A stretch of 10,429 nucleotides of DNA from Pseudomonadota bacterium (GTDB lineage: Bacteria > Pseudomonadota > Alphaproteobacteria > Rhizobiales > Rhizobiaceae): the NCBI GenBank assembly GCA_023435335.1, contig JAEYRU010000045.1, positions 1 through 10,429 on the forward strand, in the 5' to 3' direction. The notes below the pieces were generated by a model. That model made no database searches. It was not told the DNA's origin and worked only from the letters and a program-made list of their open reading frames with translations. The translations under genes were made by a program, and so were the position numbers. Shown here in pieces: positions 5,657 through 10,429 of this stretch (positions within the stretch are counted from its first letter, which is position 1; each line of letters opens with the position of its first letter).

Positions 5657-7168
5657 ATGGCGCTTACCGCCAAGCTCCAGCTCCGCCAGTCGCAGTCGCT
5701 GGTGATGACCCCACAGCTCATGCAGTCGATTCGGCTGCTGCAGCTGAGCCATCTCGAACTCGAGCGCGTCATCGACGAGGAGATCGAGCGAAACCCGTTT
5801 CTGGAGCGCGCCGACACCGACCGGGAGCCCGCCGGTGCTGGCGCTGAGGACGCCAATGTCGGCGACGACTGGACCGAAGCTGCCTCGGAATGGACGGCCG
5901 AGGGGATATCGGCGAAGCTGGACAGCTCGCTGGAGAACCTGTTCCCGGACGATCCCGGTGCGGGCGAGAAGCTCTCTCCGGATATGGCCGCGCAGTGGAA
6001 GTCGGCCACGCCAGGCATGCGGCAGGGCAGCGGCGGCGAGGGCTTCGACCTGGAGGCATTTGCCTCGACGCCGATAACGCTGCGGGATCACCTGGCCGAG
6101 CAGATCGCCTTCGCCTTTGTCGAGCCGGCCGACCGGCTGATCGCCGGCGAGCTCGCCGACGCGCTCAACAGCGCGGGCTATCTGGAAATCGACATCGGGG
6201 AGTTGGCCGAGCGCCTGGCCGCCACGCCGGCGCATGTGGAGGCCGTGCTGGCCAGATGCCAAGGCCTTGATCCGGCCGGCGTATTTGCCCGCGACCTTGC
6301 GGAATGCCTGGCACTGCAGCTCAGGGCGCGCAACAGGCTCGACCCGGCCATGCAGGCGCTGGTCGCCAACCTTCCGCTCCTGGCGCGGCGCGACTTCGTG
6401 GCGCTGCGCAAGATCTGTGGCGTCGAAGAGGATGACCTCCTCGACATGCTGGCCGAGATTCGTGCGCTCGACCCAAAGCCGGGCGCCGCCTTTGAGGGAG
6501 GTGTGTCCGATCTCGTCACGCCCGACATTCTTGTCAGCCGGGCTTCGGACGGAAGCTGGGCGGTAGAACTCAATCCCGACACGCTGCCGCGGGTGCTTGT
6601 GGACCAGAGCTACTATGCCGAGGTTGCGCGCCTGGCGCGCACTCAGTCGGATCGCGACTTCCTCGGCGAATGCCTGCAGAATGCGAACTGGCTGACGCGC
6701 AGTCTCGATCAGCGCGCGCGCACCATCCTCAAGGTCGCGGCCGAGATCGTCCGTCAGCAGGACGCGTTTCTGGTGCATGGCGTCCGCCACCTCAGGCCGC
6801 TCAACCTGCGGACCGTCGCCGACGCCATCGGCATGCATGAATCGACAGTCAGCCGCGTGACCGGCAACAAGTACATGCTCACGCCGCGCGGGGTATTCGA
6901 ACTGCGCTTCTTTTTCACCGCTTCGATTGCTTCGGCCGAAGGCGGAGATGCTCACTCGGCCGAATCCGTGCGGGACCGCATTCGCGAACTCATCGACAAT
7001 GAAAGGCCGATCGACGTGCTGTCCGATGATGCGATTGTGGATATCCTGAAGAAGAACGGAGTCGATATCGCGCGCCGTACGGTAGCGAAATACCGCGAGG
7101 GCATGAACATCGCCTCGTCCGTGCAGCGGCGCAGGGAAAAGCGGGCCATGGCGGCCGCAGCCCGCTGA
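5657..7168 (+). CDS. rpoN: RNA polymerase sigma-54 factor RpoN
   Basis: This 503-residue sigma-54 directs RNA polymerase to -24/-12 promoters and needs AAA+ activators such as NtrC, NifA or DctD. Region I is the Gln/Leu-rich activator-contact domain LRQSQSLVMTPQLMQSIRLL (9-28) through NPFLE. An acidic variable region II spans about 52-135. The core-binding domain covers about 135-330. The helix-turn-helix that reads the -12 element is LRTVADAIGMHESTVSRVT (384-402), and the RpoN box ARRTVAKYRE (472-481) reads the -24 element. The box is intact. The tail is Arg/Ala-rich. Length is normal for rhizobia. CAGGG lies 12 bases before the ATG. In these bacteria sigma-54 controls nitrogen assimilation, dicarboxylate uptake and, where present, nitrogen fixation. 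Confidence 0.97.
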   Translation: MALTAKLQLRQSQSLVMTPQLMQSIRLLQLSHLELERVIDEEIERNPFLERADTDREPAGAGAEDANVGDDWTEAASEWTAEGISAKLDSSLENLFPDDPGAGEKLSPDMAAQWKSATPGMRQGSGGEGFDLEAFASTPITLRDHLAEQIAFAFVEPADRLIAGELADALNSAGYLEIDIGELAERLAATPAHVEAVLARCQGLDPAGVFARDLAECLALQLRARNRLDPAMQALVANLPLLARRDFVALRKICGVEEDDLLDMLAEIRALDPKPGAAFEGGVSDLVTPDILVSRASDGSWAVELNPDTLPRVLVDQSYYAEVARLARTQSDRDFLGECLQNANWLTRSLDQRARTILKVAAEIVRQQDAFLVHGVRHLRPLNLRTVADAIGMHESTVSRVTGNKYMLTPRGVFELRFFFTASIASAEGGDAHSAESVRDRIRELIDNERPIDVLSDDAIVDILKKNGVDIARRTVAKYREGMNIASSVQRRREKRAMAAAAR

Positions 7169-7220
7169 CCCTGCTCTCCCGCCCAACCCTTGCAGAGCCC
7201 GCCTGCGCCTGCCAGCTCGT

Positions 7221-7249
7221 TTGACAATGACGGGTGAAGCGAATAGAAG
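7221..7249 (+). promoter_or_regulatory. Strong candidate sigma-70-type promoter for hpf
   Basis: A perfect TTGACA (7221-7226) is followed by a 17-base spacer and TAGAAG (7244-7249, four of six -10 positions). The predicted start is near 7256, giving a leader of about 150 nt before hpf. It lies 53 bases past the rpoN stop, so hpf-ptsN can be expressed separately from rpoN. Confidence 0.6.
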
Positions 7250-7255
7250 CCGCGC

Positions 7256-7334
7256 CGCAACGGTCGGAAGACCTCGCGGACCGCGAGGACGTGAGCGTCA
7301 GCCCTGACAAGCCGCTGGCTCGCATCGCCGACCG
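7256..7334 (+). promoter_or_regulatory. Structured leader RNA of hpf: predicted three-way junction
   Basis: By hand folding, the 5' end of the predicted hpf transcript forms three stems. P1 pairs CGGTCGG (7261-7267) with CCGACCG (7328-7334), all seven pairs canonical. P2 is CCTCGCG (7272-7278) with CGCGAGG (7282-7288) and a 3-base loop. P3 pairs 7291-7302 with 7314-7323 (ten pairs including one G-U, a 2-base bulge at 7297-7298, and an 11-base loop). Junction strands are 4, 2 and 4 bases. P1 begins about five bases after the predicted transcription start. I do not recognise it as a known riboswitch, ribozyme or sRNA. It may affect translation or stability of hpf mRNA or be released as a small RNA. 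GC-rich DNA gives chance stems, so conservation testing is needed. Confidence 0.5.
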
Positions 7335-7407
7335 AAAAACTTGTGCCCGACGGCCACACGTATAAACTCTGCCTCCAGATGCCTGAAAGCAAGAAGGTCA
7401 GCCTTTC

Positions 7408-7995
7408 ATGAACCTGCGTATTTCGGGTAAGCAGATGGAAATCGGCGATGCGTTCCGGTCGCGCATCGAGGGGCGGATAGGGGAGGCTGTCGAGAAGTAT
7501 TTCGACGGCGGTTTCTCCGGCCATGTGACGGTCGAGAAATCCGGCTCCCGATTCTCCGCCGACTGCCTTATCCGTCTCGACACGGGCATATCCCTGCAGG
7601 CCGCCGGCCAGGCGCAGGAACCGCAAAATGCCTTCGATTCGGCAGCCGAAAGGATCGAGAAGCGGCTTAGGCGTTACAAGCGCAGGCTCAAATCCTACGG
7701 CCCCGGTCACGGCGATGGCGGAGCCGAAGAGTCGATCGATCTCGACTACCGCGTTGTGGCTCCGCTTGAAAACGAGGACGAGGAGATCGCAGAGGATTAT
7801 GCCCCGACCGTCGTCGCCGAATCGACCCTTGCCCTGAAAACGATGACCGTCGCATCGGCGGTGATGGAGCTGGATATGAAGGACAATCCGGTTTTCCTGT
7901 TCCGCAACGCCGGAAATGGCCACGTCAATATCGTCTACCGCCGGCCCGACGGCAATATCGGGTGGATTGACACCTCGGCGGCCTCGCGCCGGTGA
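7408..7995 (+). CDS. hpf: Long-form ribosome hibernation promoting factor (HPF/RaiA family)
   Basis: This 195-residue protein has two parts. The N-terminal S30AE domain (about 1-95) begins MNLRISGKQMEIGDAFRSRI and ends in the basic helix RIEKRLRRYKRRLKSY (82-97). It sits in the mRNA/tRNA channel of the 30S subunit. An acidic linker (106-131) follows, then the C-terminal dimerisation domain (about 133-190; VMELDMKDNPVFLFRNAGN and VNIVYRRPDGNIGWID). That domain marks the long form, which by itself makes 100S ribosome dimers in stationary phase or stress. AAGAAGG (7391-7397) precedes the ATG by ten bases. Its place between rpoN and ptsN is typical. It is sometimes called a sigma-54 modulation protein from this linkage, although its target is the ribosome. 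Confidence 0.95.
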   Translation: MNLRISGKQMEIGDAFRSRIEGRIGEAVEKYFDGGFSGHVTVEKSGSRFSADCLIRLDTGISLQAAGQAQEPQNAFDSAAERIEKRLRRYKRRLKSYGPGHGDGGAEESIDLDYRVVAPLENEDEEIAEDYAPTVVAESTLALKTMTVASAVMELDMKDNPVFLFRNAGNGHVNIVYRRPDGNIGWIDTSAASRR

Positions 7996-8060
7996 CGACA
8001 GCCCGATCCGCCGGCGGTGGGGCCGCGGACGCCTTACGGGCGCTGTAAAAGGACAGACAG

Positions 8061-8525
8061 ATGGATTTGAGTGATCTGATCGAGGTTTCGGCGGTCATGC
8101 CGGCCTTGAAGGCCAACTCGAAGAAGCAACTCCTGCAGCTTCTGGCCGAGAAGGCCGCCGCGGTCACCGGGCTCCCCGAGCGTGAAGTCTTCGATACTAT
8201 CCTGCAGCGCGAGCGACTGGGTTCGACGGGAGTGGGCAACGGCATCGCCATTCCGCATGGCAAGTTGCCCGGCATCGGCGAGATCACCGGCGTATTCGCC
8301 CGGCTGGAGACGCCGGTGGACTTCGAGGCGCTGGACGATCAGCCAGTCGATCTTGTTTTCCTGTTGCTGGCGCCCGAAAGCGCCGGGGCGGACCATCTGA
8401 AGGCGCTTTCGCGCATTGCGCGTGTGCTGCGTGATCCCGAAACCGTATCCAAGATCCGGGGATCCACCGACGCCGCCGCGATCTACACTTTTCTTGCACA
8501 GACGCCGGCCTCGCACGCGGCGTAG
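8061..8525 (+). CDS. ptsN: Nitrogen-regulatory PTS component EIIA-Ntr (PtsN)
   Basis: This 154-residue EIIA of the fructose/mannitol fold accepts phosphate from NPr (PtsO) in the PtsP-PtsO-PtsN relay. It regulates targets such as potassium transport and sensor kinases rather than importing sugar. The phosphorylated histidine is His66 in GNGIAIPHGKLPG, equivalent to His73 of E. coli PtsN. The segment LVFLLLAPESAGADHLKALS and the final helix are family-typical. AAAGGA precedes the ATG. It lies 65 bases after hpf, probably in the same transcript. The PtsP and PtsO partners are not in this window. Confidence 0.96.
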   Translation: MDLSDLIEVSAVMPALKANSKKQLLQLLAEKAAAVTGLPEREVFDTILQRERLGSTGVGNGIAIPHGKLPGIGEITGVFARLETPVDFEALDDQPVDLVFLLLAPESAGADHLKALSRIARVLRDPETVSKIRGSTDAAAIYTFLAQTPASHAA

Positions 8526-8530
8526 TCGAG

Positions 8531-8558
8531 GCAGCGCCAAGCTGGTCGCTGGCGCTGC
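8531..8558. terminator. Hairpin between convergent ptsN and DUF1150 genes
   Basis: GCAGCGCCA (8531-8539) and TGGCGCTGC (8550-8558) form a perfect 9-bp stem with a 10-base loop, starting five bases past the ptsN stop and ending 18 bases before the DUF1150 stop. No strong T-run follows on either strand (CTTCGTTCC on the plus strand). It is placed to end transcription from both sides, as GC-rich alphaproteobacteria often do with stems lacking a U-tract. Confidence 0.6.
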
Positions 8559-8576
8559 GGCTTCGTTCCGGCCTCG

Positions 8577-8834
8577 TCAGTGAACGCTGACGGGCGTCAA
8601 ATCGTTCTGCATGGCGCCGGCAAGCGCGCTGGCATGGGCGTCTGCCAGCAGGATAGGCCGGCCATCGGCAGCGAAAACCGCCCAGAGCTTCGTGCCCGGC
8701 TCCACCTCCGGCATGCCCGGGAATTTCGCCTGCAAGTCGGTGCTGTCGAACTCCCGCAGGTAGGCGACAACGCCCTCGCCGATGTGGGCGAGTTCATCCT
8801 TGCTGATGATGTCCTTGGTCTCATGTTCAGTCAT
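8577..8834 (-). CDS. DUF1150-family small protein
   Basis: This 85-residue soluble protein matches the alphaproteobacterial DUF1150 family as I remember it. It has an acidic N-terminus with IGEGVVAYLRE (18-28), then PGTKLWAVFAADGRPILLAD (46-65), and the conserved end NDLTPVSVH. Its function is unknown. A perfect AAGGAGG lies seven bases before the ATG. It follows hsp20 by 74 bases on the same strand, a pairing I recall from other Hyphomicrobiales. Cotranscription from the heat-shock promoter is therefore likely, and a role in protein quality control is conceivable but not shown. No membrane segment, signal peptide or known catalytic motif is visible. Confidence 0.85.
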   Translation of the reverse strand: MTEHETKDIISKDELAHIGEGVVAYLREFDSTDLQAKFPGMPEVEPGTKLWAVFAADGRPILLADAHASALAGAMQNDLTPVSVH

Positions 8835-8908
8835 GTCAGCCTCCTTTTGCGCAGGAAGTCCTAAGTGACCAACCCGCGACAGAGCTTTGTGGTTCCGGCG
8901 GGCGGACG

Positions 8909-9334
8909 TCAGTCTTTCACCGAAATGTTGATTTTCCGTACCAGCCGTTCCGGCTGGGGCCGGTCCAGGTCGATCGAGAGCAGGCCGTTCTTCAGTTCCG
9001 CGGCGACCACGCGCATCCCGTCAGCCAGCACGAAGGTGCGCTGGAACTGCCGCGCCGCGATGCCGCGATGCAGGTACTCCCGCTCGGTGTCGTCGCTCTG
9101 GCGGCCGCGCACGAGCAGCTGGTTCTCCTCGGTGGAGACGTCCAGATCCGTGTCGGCAAAACCGGCCACCGCGAGCGTGATCCTCAGCCGGTCGGCATCG
9201 CCATCGTCGCCACGAATGCGCTCGATATTGTAGGGCGGATAGCTGTCGGTGGACTTGGCCACGCGCTCCAGCGTCTTTTCCATCGTATCGAAGCCTAGCA
9301 GCAGCGGGCTCGAAAAAGGCGTCATGCGTGTCAT
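8909..9334 (-). CDS. Small heat-shock protein, Hsp20/IbpA type
   Basis: This 141-residue ATP-independent holdase binds unfolding proteins in the cytoplasm and hands them to DnaK/ClpB. The N-terminal arm starts MTRMTPFSSPLLLGFDTMEK, a class A (IbpA-like) rhizobial beginning. The alpha-crystallin domain (about 34-132) shows YPPYNIERI, the central ITLAVAGF and LDVSTEENQLLVRGRQ, and the hallmark ADGMRVVAAELKNGLLSIDL near the end. The C-terminal tail RKINISVKD holds an I-x-I motif (INI) used for oligomer contacts. The start at 9334 has TGAGGACACAG in front; the next ATG, nine bases on, is less well placed. Upstream lie a heat-shock sigma promoter and an RNA thermometer. Confidence 0.95.
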   Translation of the reverse strand: MTRMTPFSSPLLLGFDTMEKTLERVAKSTDSYPPYNIERIRGDDGDADRLRITLAVAGFADTDLDVSTEENQLLVRGRQSDDTEREYLHRGIAARQFQRTFVLADGMRVVAAELKNGLLSIDLDRPQPERLVRKINISVKD

Positions 9335-9392
9335 CTGTGTCCTCAAAGAGCGACGTGGATAGACGGAAACCCGGATGGCATTTCCGACTGCC
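9335..9392 (-). promoter_or_regulatory. ROSE-like RNA thermometer in the hsp20 leader
   Basis: The predicted leader is about 58 nt. Its last hairpin (9354-9339, minus strand) reads GTC-G-CTC-TTT-GAG-GAC. Six canonical pairs enclose a 3-base loop, with a single bulged G (9351). The strand opposite the ribosome-binding site carries UCGCU (9353-9349), matching the U(U/C)GCU signature of rhizobial ROSE elements, where the bulged G is essential. The paired strand is GAGGAC, the ribosome-binding site itself. A second 6-bp hairpin lies upstream (CGGAAA 9386-9381 with TTTCCG 9369-9364). Known ROSE elements block translation at normal temperature and melt on heating. This one is shorter than most. Melting is inferred, not shown. 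Confidence 0.75.
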
Positions 9393-9398
9393 CCCCTG

Positions 9399-9427
9399 AT
9401 ATGGTCCGTCGTTTTTCGCAGTTCAAG
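9399..9427 (-). promoter_or_regulatory. RpoH (sigma-32-type) heat-shock promoter for hsp20
   Basis: On the minus strand CTTGAA (9427-9422) is followed by a 17-base spacer and CCATAT (9404-9399). This agrees with the RpoH promoter pattern described for rhizobia and other alphaproteobacteria. Transcription would start near 9392. The boxes lie within 50 bases of the divergent nucleoside hydrolase start. Confidence 0.7.
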
Positions 9428-9445
9428 AGCAAGTCCGGGACAGCC

Positions 9446-10384
9446 ATGGCCGCCAGGAAGATCATCATCGACACCGATCCCGGTCAGGACGACGCCGTGG
9501 CCATATTGCTGGCCCTGGCGAGCCCCGAACTCGAGGTGCTGGGCATCACTGCTGTCGCCGGCAACGTGCCCCTGCGCCTGACGGAGAAGAACGCACGCAA
9601 GATATGCGAACTCGCCGGCAAGCCGGACACGAAGGTCTTTGCCGGAGCGATCCGCCCGATGGTTCGCAGCCTCGTCACGGCAGAGGAGGTGCACGGCAAG
9701 ACCGGGCTCGACGGACCCGAACTGCCCGAGCCCACGATGCCGCTGCAGGAGGGGCATGCCGTCGACTTCATCGTCGAGACGCTGATGAAGGAGGAGCCGG
9801 GCACGGTTACGCTCTGTCCGCTCGGGCCGCTGACCAACATCGGGCTGGCGCTGGTGCGCGAGCCGCGCATCGCGAAACGGGTCCGCGAGATCGTTCTGAT
9901 GGGCGGCGGGTTCTTCGAGGGCGGAAACGTCACTCCGGCCGCCGAGTTCAACATCTACGTGGATCCGCACGCGGCCGAGGTCGTGTTCGGTTCCGGCATC
10001 CCGATCACGATGATGCCCCTCGACGTGACTCACAGGGCCCTCACGACGGAGGAACGTGTCGCCGCCTTCCGCAAGCTCGGCAGCAGGGTGGGTATCGCCA
10101 CGGCGCAGATGCTCGAATTCTTCGAGCGTTTCGACGAGGGGAAGTACGGCACCGACGGCGGGCCGCTTCACGACCCCTGCGTCATAGCATTCCTGTTGAA
10201 GCCCCAACTGTTCGAGGGGCGCCACGTCAATGTCTCGATCGAGACCATGTCGGAGCTCACAATGGGGATGACCGTCGTCGACTGGTGGGCCGTCACGAAG
10301 CGCCCGAAGAACGCGCATGTGATGCGCGAAATCGATGCCGACGGCTATTTCGATCTGCTCGTGGAGCGGCTGGGGCGGCTGTGA
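9446..10384 (+). CDS. Inosine-uridine-preferring nucleoside hydrolase family protein
   Basis: This 312-residue enzyme of the IU-nucleoside hydrolase fold cleaves the N-glycosidic bond of ribonucleosides to base plus ribose for salvage. The N-terminal motif DTDPGQDDA (9-17) supplies the calcium-binding and catalytic aspartates (Asp11, Asp15, Asp16). AEFNIYVDP (166-174) lines the ribose pocket. PLHDPCV (240-246) carries His242, the base-protonating histidine of the inosine-uridine group, and the calcium ligand Asp243. All key residues are present, so it should be active; base preference cannot be read from this. No signal peptide is visible. I choose the ATG at 9446, where the family N-terminus MAARKIIIDTDPG begins. 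An in-frame ATG at 9401 would add 15 residues and overlaps the hsp20 -10 box. No permease or kinase partner is in view. Confidence 0.93.
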   Translation: MAARKIIIDTDPGQDDAVAILLALASPELEVLGITAVAGNVPLRLTEKNARKICELAGKPDTKVFAGAIRPMVRSLVTAEEVHGKTGLDGPELPEPTMPLQEGHAVDFIVETLMKEEPGTVTLCPLGPLTNIGLALVREPRIAKRVREIVLMGGGFFEGGNVTPAAEFNIYVDPHAAEVVFGSGIPITMMPLDVTHRALTTEERVAAFRKLGSRVGIATAQMLEFFERFDEGKYGTDGGPLHDPCVIAFLLKPQLFEGRHVNVSIETMSELTMGMTVVDWWAVTKRPKNAHVMREIDADGYFDLLVERLGRL

Positions 10385-10402
10385 CCGGCCCCGCTCGGCT
10401 CG

Positions 10403-10429
10403 CTATGCGACGGCCCTTGCGAGCGCGCA
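10403..10429 (-). CDS. Possible 3' end of a convergent gene, cut by the window edge
   Basis: On the minus strand a frame open from the window edge reads CALARAVA and stops at TAG (10405-10403), 18 bases past the nucleoside hydrolase stop. The composition is like the tail of an Ala/Arg-rich protein, but eight codons cannot establish a gene. Sequence to the right is needed. Confidence 0.25.
   Translation of the reverse strand, partial: CALARAVA

Noticed and set aside
5549..7186. Long open frame on the minus strand opposite rpoN (545 codons), and similar long antisense frames at 493-1704, 1885-3282 and 4505-5497
   Set aside because: These are mirror frames produced by GC-rich third codon positions of well-identified genes. 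The translations are Arg/Gly/His-rich and match no family.
7341..7366. Second hpf promoter with TATAAA (7361-7366) and TTGTGC (7341-7346)
   Set aside because: The spacer is only 14-15 bases and the -35 match is poor. It remains possible as an alternative start but is not supported enough to list.
8005..8040. GC-rich palindromic bases in the hpf-ptsN gap as a terminator or attenuator
   Set aside because: Only 4-5 bp stems can be drawn and no T-run follows. Cotranscription is more likely.
9377..9392. Sigma-54-like TGGCAT...CTGC upstream of the nucleoside hydrolase
   Set aside because: Spacing between the GG and GC elements is one base too long (11 instead of 10 between them), and -12/-24 spacing is strict. 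The bases are better explained as part of the hsp20 leader.
10398..10424. Inverted repeat GCTCGC/GCGAGC after the nucleoside hydrolase as a terminator
   Set aside because: The stem is only 6 bp around a 15-base loop with no T-run. It is likely by chance in this composition.
1..10429. CRISPR arrays, insertion sequences, tRNA/rRNA genes, toxin-antitoxin or phage-defence modules
   Set aside because: No regularly spaced repeats, terminal inverted repeats, transposase motifs, cloverleaf-like sequences or defence domains were seen on either strand.

Overview
The window looks like core chromosome of a high-GC alphaproteobacterium of the order Hyphomicrobiales (Rhizobiales), probably near Mesorhizobium/Phyllobacteriaceae. 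This rests on the gene order lptC-lptA-lptB-rpoN-hpf-ptsN, on sppA-ihfB-lapA running the other way, on a DUF1150 gene next to a small heat-shock gene, and on protein character. The genus is inference. No insertion sequence, phage gene, CRISPR array, tRNA or rRNA was seen.

Layout. Positions 1-199 hold a possible start of a leftward gene and a candidate promoter. A small exported protein resembling Tai4-type T6SS amidase immunity proteins follows (200-562, +). It converges on a leftward cluster: sppA (3237-2272), ihfB (2205-1921), a LapA-domain membrane protein (1875-1555) and an ornithine cyclodeaminase/mu-crystallin-family enzyme (1530-559). Divergent from sppA, the rightward lptC-lptA-lptB block (3473-5509) is tightly packed and translationally overlapping. 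It encodes the inner-membrane anchor, periplasmic bridge and cytoplasmic ATPase of LPS export. It is followed by rpoN (sigma-54), hpf (long ribosome hibernation factor) and ptsN (EIIA-Ntr), the usual sigma-54 neighbourhood. A strong hairpin lies between ptsN and the convergent pair hsp20-DUF1150 (minus strand, 9334-8577). Divergent from hsp20 is a nucleoside hydrolase gene (9446-10384, +). The last 45 bases may hold the tail of one more leftward gene.

Regulation is the most informative part. The hsp20 gene has a good RpoH-type promoter (CTTGAA-17-CCATAT), a leader of about 58 nt, and a terminal hairpin with the UYGCU motif and bulged G of ROSE RNA thermometers that covers its ribosome-binding site. 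The hpf gene has its own TTGACA-17-TAGAAG promoter and a leader of about 150 nt. The first ~80 nt of that leader can fold into a compact three-way junction that I cannot assign to a known RNA family.

Most of the window is housekeeping. The items I would follow up are the hpf leader structure, the hsp20 control region, the Tai4-like orphan, and the loss of the catalytic Asp of true ornithine cyclodeaminases in the 559-1530 enzyme. I found no convincing new multi-gene system.
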